This document shows, piece after piece, positions 49,533-55,440 of a stretch of DNA of 55,440 bases; position 1 is the stretch's first letter; every line of letters starts with the position of its first letter. This DNA is from ATZT02 sp038145175 (GTDB lineage: Bacteria; Actinomycetota; Actinomycetes; S36-B12; UBA5976), in NCBI GenBank assembly GCA_038145175.1, contig JAYQPE010000007.1, positions 1 to 55,440 on the forward strand, in the 5' to 3' direction. The translations under genes and the position numbers were made by a program. The notes under the pieces are model-generated. The model made no database searches. It was given only the letters and a program-made list of their open reading frames with translations, and was not told where the DNA came from.

Positions 49533-51427
49533 TGTTTGCAATTGCAATTTGAACCGCAATGACATTTTGCTTCATTTGGAGCAACATCCATGGCAGGACT
49601 TCTTCTAAAGAAGTTAACTGGTTTTAAGCTAAAACCTAATCTTTCAACAGGCATTACTGGCCAATCCTCAGTTCTAGGAATATGGTTTAGTCCAAACACA
49701 TACCAAAGCACCACATCAGTATTTTTTAGATTTCTATTTTCTTTTATATATGTTGGAAGGCCTTCATCTTTTTTACTTTGAAATGGGTAATCTCCGGCAG
49801 GATATTTTTGTGTTTCATCATTTTTAGTAACCCATAAGTGTTTATACATAAATCCTGCTCTTTGCCCAATAACTGAATCTTTTGAAGCTAAGGGAAGAGT
49901 ATTGGTGTTGTGAATTAATTTATATCCAACTGGTTTATCTAAGTGGTTTTTCTTATTTTCATTAATTATTTTCCAATATCTAGATTTTTCAATATTGATT
50001 AAACTTGTAGCTTCACTTTCTTTTTCAAAAACTTTTTCACTTGTTATATAAGCTGCGCCATGAATATTTTCAGGCCCTATAGGATGAGCTATTGAATCTA
50101 CTTCTAAAACAGTGTTTTGATTTCCATCAATGTCTAAATCTAGGCGAGCACAAAATGAGTGTTGGTGATATGGAGCCCATAAACCTTTTTCAATTTCTGT
50201 AGCTGAAGGATGATTTTTTCCTGGAGTATCTGCAATGGTTAAAACAATTCCAGTAAGTTTTGCTTCAAATTCGATGGATCCATCTTGGTAGAAATACCAG
50301 TAGTAACCGTATTCATAATTATTGATGGTGACAATAGAGGAAATAACTAAGCGTCTTGATCTTCTTACTTCTACATGACCATCTGTATCAACGTGTTTCC
50401 AAAGAATTCCAAAGTCTTCTTCGTGTAAACAAATGGCGTTTTTGATGGTTCTTACATTTCCTTCAGGTTCAACTAAAGAGACATCTAAATAAACTATTTC
50501 TCCTAAGCAATCACAACTAAGCAATAGGGAATTGGTGTAATTTCCTAAGCCGTATTCTCCTGTATCGAAAGCATTTTTTCGATAAGTTCCCTGACTTGGA
50601 TCCCCATAAGGAATAACTAATTCAGCAATCGACATTCGATGAGCTATTTTCCTTAAATTTTTGTTGTCTAAAAAGTTAACATCGTGAATTGTTAATCCTT
50701 CTCTTTGATCAAAGCCAATTCTTAAGTTCCATCTTTCCCAAGTTAATTTCCAACCATCTAATTTAAAAGAAACACCATCTTTTTGAACTATTTCTAAACT
50801 ATTTAATTTAACTTCTCCTCCAGTTTGACTTAATCGGTAATCACCAGGAGTTTGAGGTATGGGAGTTTTTTCACTATTTTCAATACTTACAACTTCATAT
50901 GTTTTTAAATCAACAATGGCATAAAGTCCATTAATGGGATGGGCATACATGTTTGATTCTTTAGTTGGTCTAAACCACATTGGAGTCCAAATAAGTCTTC
51001 TGCCATCATTTAGAAATTCTGGAATTTGAGCACCAATAGGCCAGGTTTCAATATGTACCTGGTTTTGTGGATCTTTAACACCACGATCTTTTAACGCATT
51101 TATGATTTCTGGATTTTCTAAAACAGATTTAATTGCATTTCTTGATTCAGTACTTAATACGGGAGCTTTAGCATTTTCTACTTCTTTTTCACTTAATACA
51201 ACACCACTAGTTGTGATAATTCCTTCGTAAACTTTTGTCGTTAAAGTATCTAAAACTGTGACCTTGGCACTTCTTTCAACAGTTTTATTATTGAGTAAAT
51301 CATCTTTCTTAGGTTCATTTAGTTGAACCATGGCAAATAAGTGATGGTCTTTTAAATCCCAAGCTTTTCGTGAGTGATTCACTACATCCTCAAGCTCGCG
51401 AGCGCTTAAGGGATCTAAAGGGTGCAT
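49529..51427 (-). CDS. Copper-containing primary amine oxidase
   Basis: A 632-residue copper amine oxidase. The topaquinone precursor Tyr is at 371 in INNYEYGYYW; the catalytic base is Asp288 in AFDTGEYGLGNYTNS; copper His residues are in HQHSFCARLD and LNHIPRTEDWPVMPVERLGF. Length and spacing match the Arthrobacter enzyme closely. There is no obvious signal peptide. The product aldehyde from putrescine would suit the PatD-like enzyme at 4661. Unusually, the C-terminus ends CHCGSNCNCKH, a possible extra metal-binding tail. Confidence 0.9.
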   Translation of the reverse strand: MHPLDPLSARELEDVVNHSRKAWDLKDHHLFAMVQLNEPKKDDLLNNKTVERSAKVTVLDTLTTKVYEGIITTSGVVLSEKEVENAKAPVLSTESRNAIKSVLENPEIINALKDRGVKDPQNQVHIETWPIGAQIPEFLNDGRRLIWTPMWFRPTKESNMYAHPINGLYAIVDLKTYEVVSIENSEKTPIPQTPGDYRLSQTGGEVKLNSLEIVQKDGVSFKLDGWKLTWERWNLRIGFDQREGLTIHDVNFLDNKNLRKIAHRMSIAELVIPYGDPSQGTYRKNAFDTGEYGLGNYTNSLLLSCDCLGEIVYLDVSLVEPEGNVRTIKNAICLHEEDFGILWKHVDTDGHVEVRRSRRLVISSIVTINNYEYGYYWYFYQDGSIEFEAKLTGIVLTIADTPGKNHPSATEIEKGLWAPYHQHSFCARLDLDIDGNQNTVLEVDSIAHPIGPENIHGAAYITSEKVFEKESEATSLINIEKSRYWKIINENKKNHLDKPVGYKLIHNTNTLPLASKDSVIGQRAGFMYKHLWVTKNDETQKYPAGDYPFQSKKDEGLPTYIKENRNLKNTDVVLWYVFGLNHIPRTEDWPVMPVERLGFSLKPVNFFRRSPAMDVAPNEAKCHCGSNCNCKH

Positions 51428-51513
51428 TTTTTATCATTTTCCTTTTAGTGAATTGTTTAATACTATTACAAGATAAGCCTTTTTAGATAGTCGATAAAAG
51501 ATCGGATCTGTTT

Positions 51514-51987
51514 TTGAAAAGATTAATAACATTAATTTTCACTCTAATTCTTAGCTTTACATCAATTTCAAGTTTTGCAGCAGATAATTCAGGACCAACA
51601 ACAAGCAATGATTCAACTACTACTGAATCTTTTGAAACGAAACTTGAAAAAGCAAGAAAATTAGTTACCCAAAAGAAGTGGAAAAGCGCAATAGTTGAGT
51701 TAAAGAAGCTTTCTAAAACAAATAAAAATAATGCTGATGTTTGGAATTTATTAGGATTTGCGGCAAGAAATTCAGGGGACTTAAAGAATTCAGCTACTTA
51801 TTATAAAAAAGCGCTAAGTATTGATCCAAAACATTTAGGTGCATTGGAGTATCAAGGTGAACTCTTTTTAAAGTTAAAGCAACTGGATAAGGCTAAAAAG
51901 AATTTGGAACTACTTAAAACTTATTGTGGTATGAGTTGTGCTGAATATCAGGATTTAGATAAAGAAATTAAGAAATTTAAAAAATAA
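51514..51987 (+). CDS. Secreted or periplasmic TPR protein
   Basis: A 157-residue protein with a signal peptide (hydrophobic stretch, SSFAAD cleavage region near 23) and about two to three TPR repeats: KKWKSAIVELKKLSKTNKNN, ADVWNLLGFAARNSGDLKNS and YKKALSIDPKHLGALEYQG. TTG start. It is divergent from the amine oxidase across an 86-base gap. Two late Cys (YCGMSC) could form a disulfide. A scaffolding role is likely. Confidence 0.7.
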   Translation: MKRLITLIFTLILSFTSISSFAADNSGPTTSNDSTTTESFETKLEKARKLVTQKKWKSAIVELKKLSKTNKNNADVWNLLGFAARNSGDLKNSATYYKKALSIDPKHLGALEYQGELFLKLKQLDKAKKNLELLKTYCGMSCAEYQDLDKEIKKFKK

Positions 51988-51992
51988 TTTCT

Positions 51993-52418
51993 TTATAATC
52001 CAGTTTTGTGGTGAGCTTCAAACCATTTTCTAGCTTGCGCTAGAACTTCATTTTCACTCATTCTTTCAATATCAATATCGAGTTCAGCCACTATTTTCTT
52101 TGCCACATCTTGATGTTTAACTTTTAAGAAGTTAATGAATATTTTTGCTAAATCTGACTTTCCCTTGCCATGACCCATAACTAGAACTTCACTTGCTGGT
52201 CTTATTGCTTTGGTGATTGATTCAAAAAAGACTTTTTCATCAGGATCTACACCATGGCCTTTATGATGTTGAGCTTGTCTCACATGATGATGTTTCCCTT
52301 TATCATCAAGTGCTTTAATTTTTTCTGGTTTGGTAGCTTTTTCTAATCCTGTAGCCCAAACCTTTGCTTCATCTCTGGTAATTGTTAATAGAACAAATTT
52401 ATTTGTTACTTCAGGCAT
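51993..52418 (-). CDS. Short bacterial eRF1-like (baeRF-type) protein
   Basis: A 141-residue His- and Lys-rich protein. ITRDEAKVWATGLEK, RPASEVLVMGHGKGKSD and the helix that follows match the central domain of bacterial archaeo-eukaryotic release-factor-like proteins. It lacks the N-terminal stop-codon-reading domain, so translational release is not expected; ribosome binding or rescue is more plausible. The ATG follows AAGGAGG. Its promoter lies in the 96-base gap to the protease gene. The stretch GKHHHVRQAQHHKGHG may bind metal or RNA. Confidence 0.65.
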   Translation of the reverse strand: MPEVTNKFVLLTITRDEAKVWATGLEKATKPEKIKALDDKGKHHHVRQAQHHKGHGVDPDEKVFFESITKAIRPASEVLVMGHGKGKSDLAKIFINFLKVKHQDVAKKIVAELDIDIERMSENEVLAQARKWFEAHHKTGL

Positions 52419-52514
52419 ATGTGCCTCCTTTTATATTTATTCTAGAACCAAATTACAAAATTTTAAATACTTAGAAAATGTGAATAAATAGACATAAAAA
52501 TTTTGTTAAGTAGA

Positions 52515-53492
52515 TTAATTTATCAAAGCTAGATTAAATGACTCTCTAGTTTTTGAACTAAATTTTGGCCCATACATTTTAGTTTTGTCTCTTCCGTATT
52601 TATATGAATTTACTGACGACAATTTTCCAACATAAGTTGAAGTATTAAATCCGCTTAACCATGGACCTCCGGAAGATCCTCCCGTTAAATTAGATGACAT
52701 TGACCAAGTGGTATTTGAAGTAAAAGAATCTGTTCCAATTGGACCAAATGCATAAACTAAATCATTTCCGCTGTAAGGACTACCTGCAGGATAGCCAAAT
52801 GCATATGACACATCATTGGTTTTTGTAAATCCAAATTCATTTAATTCAAAACTATTTGGATTTACTGGAAAAGTATCTGGTAATACATTGCCATTAGTTG
52901 AGTTCTTTTTAATAACTGCAAAAGCCCAATCATGTTGCACAGCTTGGGTGTTAAAAGATCCAGCGCTGGTAAATTCTGGTCTTAAAATTAAAGCACTTGC
53001 ATAAAAACATCTACCAGTTGTACAAGTTGGATTTGGATTTGAATCGTAGTCAGGGTAAAACATCCAGTTAGTTGCTAGTTTTGAAGCATAATCATAGGCA
53101 CAATGACCTGCGGTTAACACAATTGCTCTATCAGGATCATTTTCTGAAACTAACGCTCCTGAGCAAACATATGTATCAGTTCCCATGGTAAAAAATACTT
53201 TTCCAGTTGCAGTAAGCGGTAAGCCACGATTGTTCCAAGACGATCCAGAATTTTTTGGCGATGTACTTCCACCACTTCGTTTAGCAACTTTTTCAATTTT
53301 TCCAACTTTAGTTTTTTCATCAACCACAAGTTCAATTGGAACAGCGTCATTTAAGTTTTTATCATCCCAATAACCTTTAGCATTTTCATTTGGACTATTT
53401 TTTGATTCTGCTGATGCCAAAGAACTATTACTTAAAATTAACGAAATTGCTGCAAGGGCAATTAAAATTTTAGATTTATTTTTCATCTTCAC
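52515..53492 (-). CDS. Secreted trypsin-like serine protease
   Basis: A 325-residue protein with a signal peptide (LIALAAISLILSNSSLASAE). The catalytic triad is visible as LTAGHC (His), HDWAFAVIKK (Asp) and TGGSSGGPWL (Ser), the layout of V8/glutamyl-endopeptidase-like S1 enzymes. The region before the protease domain is about 90 residues, basic and Ser-rich, and is likely a propeptide. Two disulfide Cys flank the CTTGRCFY segment. Its start overlaps the membrane-protein gene upstream by 4 bases, so it is in one operon with the collagen-like gene. Confidence 0.85.
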   Translation of the reverse strand: MKMKNKSKILIALAAISLILSNSSLASAESKNSPNENAKGYWDDKNLNDAVPIELVVDEKTKVGKIEKVAKRSGGSTSPKNSGSSWNNRGLPLTATGKVFFTMGTDTYVCSGALVSENDPDRAIVLTAGHCAYDYASKLATNWMFYPDYDSNPNPTCTTGRCFYASALILRPEFTSAGSFNTQAVQHDWAFAVIKKNSTNGNVLPDTFPVNPNSFELNEFGFTKTNDVSYAFGYPAGSPYSGNDLVYAFGPIGTDSFTSNTTWSMSSNLTGGSSGGPWLSGFNTSTYVGKLSSVNSYKYGRDKTKMYGPKFSSKTRESFNLALIN

Positions 53493-54220
53493 CTTACTGG
53501 TTGTAATAGTCCGGTTGTATTAATTAGTTGAAGTGCTCTTCCTGGAGTTGGATCAAATACTTCAATCTGTAAATCTTGTCCTGGATAAGCCATATAAACA
53601 TTACTGGCTGAGTTCTTGTTGTAATACACCGCAGCTCCATCTGCTGTCATTAATCCAATTCCATCTTGTTCATTACCTGCAGCTTTTACTGCGTCATAAG
53701 CAGCATTGACCATGTAAGTTGCAACTGTCAGATATTTCTTTGTTGTGTCATCAGCTCCCTCGCCATTTGGCAAATATCTAATGAATGCAGCTCCTGCTTC
53801 ATTCATGGTTAATGTGTATTTAGCATTTTCTAAAGGTCCTGCCCAATAAACAACAGTGTTAAGTTTGATAACTGCAGCTTTTAATTCAGCTTCAGTTAAT
53901 GCAACTTGTCCAGAAGTTTCAGTTGCCGTAGTTGATGAATTACTATTTGAGAAAAAATAAGTTAAACCAAAAGTTGATACTGAAGTAATTAAAGCAGTTA
54001 AAATCACTGTTACTAGAATTGTTTTATTTATATTTTGTAAATTTGTTTTTAATTTATCAAATTGTTTTGAAAACTTACTTTTTTCTTTAGATTTATCAAA
54101 TTCAATTAATTCATCAATTCCAACATTTTCCATATAGTTAGATTTAATTTGATTAATTAAAGAATCAATTACTGGATCTTTTTCTTCTTTTTCCACTCGA
54201 TCTCCTATGCTTTGTGTCAT
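53489..54220 (-). CDS. Membrane-anchored envelope protein of unknown function
   Basis: A 243-residue protein with a charged cytoplasmic N-terminus (about 1-65), one transmembrane helix (TILVTVILTALITSVSTFGLTYFF, about 67-90) and an extracellular domain rich in Ala, Asn and Tyr. No known domain is recognised; AYPGQDLQIEVFDPTPGRALQLINT at the end looks like a small beta domain. It lies 20 bases downstream of the collagen-like gene and overlaps the protease gene, suggesting a common surface function. Confidence 0.65.
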   Translation of the reverse strand: MTQSIGDRVEKEEKDPVIDSLINQIKSNYMENVGIDELIEFDKSKEKSKFSKQFDKLKTNLQNINKTILVTVILTALITSVSTFGLTYFFSNSNSSTTATETSGQVALTEAELKAAVIKLNTVVYWAGPLENAKYTLTMNEAGAAFIRYLPNGEGADDTTKKYLTVATYMVNAAYDAVKAAGNEQDGIGLMTADGAAVYYNKNSASNVYMAYPGQDLQIEVFDPTPGRALQLINTTGLLQPVR

Positions 54221-54240
54221 TATTCTCCACTATTCACTGT

Positions 54241-55440
54241 TTATTGGTACAAGATTCTTATGGTGGTTCCACCTTTACTTCCACAAGCACCCCAAGTTAA
54301 GTTTCCATTTGCTCCAGCACAAATTTCACCGGTATTAAATCCAGTAGTTCCAGATGGACCTTCAGGGCCTTGTGGGCCTTGTGGGCCAGCAGGACCTTGT
54401 GGACCAGTGACACCTGCGTCACCTTTTGGTCCTTGTGGACCATTTTTTAAAGAATTTAAAAAGTCTGATTCAGTTCCAGTATTTCCTTTTGATTTCCAAA
54501 TTTCAAATGCACTTAATCCAGCTATACCTTGTAAACCTTGAATACCTTGCTGACCTGTCTCACCTTTTGGTCCTTGTGGTCCGTTCTTTAATGAAGTTAA
54601 AAAGTCTGCCGAAGTTCCTGTGTTACCACTTGCTAACCAAATTTCGTAAGCACTTAATCCAGGCAAACCTTGACTTCCTTGTAAACCTTGTGGTCCTTGT
54701 GGTCCTTGCATTCCAGTCTCGCCTTTTGCTCCCACTGTTCCTTGCGCTCCAGTGGATCCCAAGTCACCTTTTGGTCCTTGCATTCCTTGAACACCTTGTG
54801 ATCCCGTTAAACCGGTAACACCTTGTACACCTTGTAAACCTTGTGGTCCTTGAGCTCCAGTATCTCCTTTTATTCCTTGTGGACCTTGTGGTCCTTGAGC
54901 TCCAGTTGCACCTGTATCACCTTTTGGTCCTTGTAAACCTGTGGCACCAATTAATCCCTGTAAACCCTGTGAACCTTGAGGACCTGTATCACCTCTTAAA
55001 CCTTGTGGTCCTTGAGCACCCGTGGCTCCCGTTAAACCTTGTGGTCCTTGAGCTCCGATTAACGAATTTAAAAACATTTGCTCAGAACCATTGTTGCCAC
55101 GACTTTTCCAAATTTCAAAAGCGCTGGCACCCGTTAATCCTTGTGGACCTATTGCCCCCGTTAATCCTTGTAACCCTTGAAGTCCTTGAAGTCCTTGTGC
55201 ACCAGTTGCTCCTGTTAGTCCTTGGATTCCTTGTAAACCGGTGTCACCTTTATCGCCTTTTAGTCCTTGTAATCCTTGAGGTCCTTGTGCACCAGTTGCT
55301 CCAGTTAGTCCCTGTATTCCTCTTTCACCTTGTGGTCCTTGAGCACCAGTTAAACCTTGTAAACCTTGAGCTCCGATTAATGAATTTAAAAACATTTGTT
55401 CAGAACCTGTGTTTCCTCTGCTTCGCCAAATATCTAAAGC
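54241..55440 (-). CDS. Collagen-like Gly-X-Y repeat protein (5' end beyond the window)
   Basis: The frame stays open past the ATG at 55395 to the window edge, where the codons read ALDIWRSRGNTGSEQ, so the true start lies outside. The visible 399 codons are mostly Gly-X-Y triplets rich in G-P-Q, G-L-Q, G-A-T and G-D-T. Four copies of a 25-30 residue linker (IWxxxGNxGxxxxFLxSL) divide the collagen stretches. The end is a non-collagenous Cys-containing domain (GEICAGANGNLTWGACG). It is probably a surface fibre. No proline-rich hydroxylation context is expected in bacteria. Confidence 0.85.
   Translation of the reverse strand, partial: ALDIWRSRGNTGSEQMFLNSLIGAQGLQGLTGAQGPQGERGIQGLTGATGAQGPQGLQGLKGDKGDTGLQGIQGLTGATGAQGLQGLQGLQGLTGAIGPQGLTGASAFEIWKSRGNNGSEQMFLNSLIGAQGPQGLTGATGAQGPQGLRGDTGPQGSQGLQGLIGATGLQGPKGDTGATGAQGPQGPQGIKGDTGAQGPQGLQGVQGVTGLTGSQGVQGMQGPKGDLGSTGAQGTVGAKGETGMQGPQGPQGLQGSQGLPGLSAYEIWLASGNTGTSADFLTSLKNGPQGPKGETGQQGIQGLQGIAGLSAFEIWKSKGNTGTESDFLNSLKNGPQGPKGDAGVTGPQGPAGPQGPQGPEGPSGTTGFNTGEICAGANGNLTWGACGSKGGTTIRILYQ

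Noticed and set aside
54450..55440. Many short near-identical repeats resembling a repeat array or CRISPR
   Set aside because: The period is a multiple of 9 bases and the frame is open on the minus strand with Gly at every third residue, so these are coding repeats of a collagen-like protein. There is no constant repeat with unique spacers and no cas gene.

Overview
The window is A+T-rich, very compact DNA: no gap between genes exceeds about 160 bases, many start/stop codons overlap (ATGA, GTGA), and TTG and GTG starts are common. Lipoprotein signals of the LAACSSG type, a Tat-type lipoprotein solute-binding protein, split tatA-tatC and tatB loci, an actinobacterial-type glucosamine-kinase-like gene and a collagen-like protein fit a streamlined, low-GC actinobacterium such as a freshwater Nanopelagicales (acI) lineage. 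That placement is inference. I saw no rRNA, tRNA, CRISPR array, transposase or integrase.

Layout. (1) 1-3157: end of a membrane protein, a GT1 glycosyltransferase, a short CDF-type transporter and an alditol/aldonolactone oxidase. (2) 3146-11150, minus strand: a probable eight-gene operon with a PotDBCA-like polyamine ABC importer, a GT1 glycosyltransferase, a gamma-aminobutyraldehyde dehydrogenase, a BenE-type transporter and a small HhH protein. (3) 11293-17628, plus: glucosamine-kinase-like and SIS sugar-isomerase genes, a flavin monooxygenase, an SDR, TspO, TatA and TatC. (4) 17639-37098: a large carbohydrate or polyol catabolic region with a PfkB kinase, TIM-barrel isomerases, a Gfo/Idh/MocA dehydrogenase, DhaK/DhaL, a GntR regulator, a creatininase-family protein, a Tm-1-like UPF0261 protein, an FAD oxidase, a DJ-1 protein, RpiB, a six-gene ABC importer and a TIM-family isomerase. 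(5) 37109-41196: TsaC, TauE, an ATP-grasp ligase-like protein, TatB and an MFS transporter. (6) 41185-44990, minus: a UPF0261 / PEP-hydrolase-like TIM barrel / cupin operon bracketed by a Doc-type and a VapBC-type toxin-antitoxin pair. (7) 45027-53492: FUSC protein, HDAC-like deacetylase, SIMPL, I78-like, DUF305, copper amine oxidase, TPR protein, a small release-factor-like protein and a trypsin-like protease. (8) 53489 to the window edge: a membrane-anchored protein and a collagen-like protein cut by the window edge.

How the genes may work together. DhaK/DhaL, a TIM-like isomerase and RpiB form the enzyme set known for L-erythrulose -> L-erythrulose-1-P -> D-erythrulose-4-P -> D-erythrose-4-P. 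The adjacent importer (two permeases, a small membrane protein, two unequal ATPases, a long binding protein) resembles the glycerol-type GlpVSTPQ systems. The simplest reading is uptake and breakdown of a C4 polyol or of a sugar or sugar acid that drains into L-erythrulose. A shared 21-22 bp motif (GTATRC-N6-GTAYAC) lies upstream of three units of this region and probably binds the GntR protein encoded there. The two UPF0261 paralogues sit in different operons with different partners and are the least understood part. A separate theme is polyamine use: importer, aminobutyraldehyde dehydrogenase, copper amine oxidase and a possible acetylpolyamine deacetylase.
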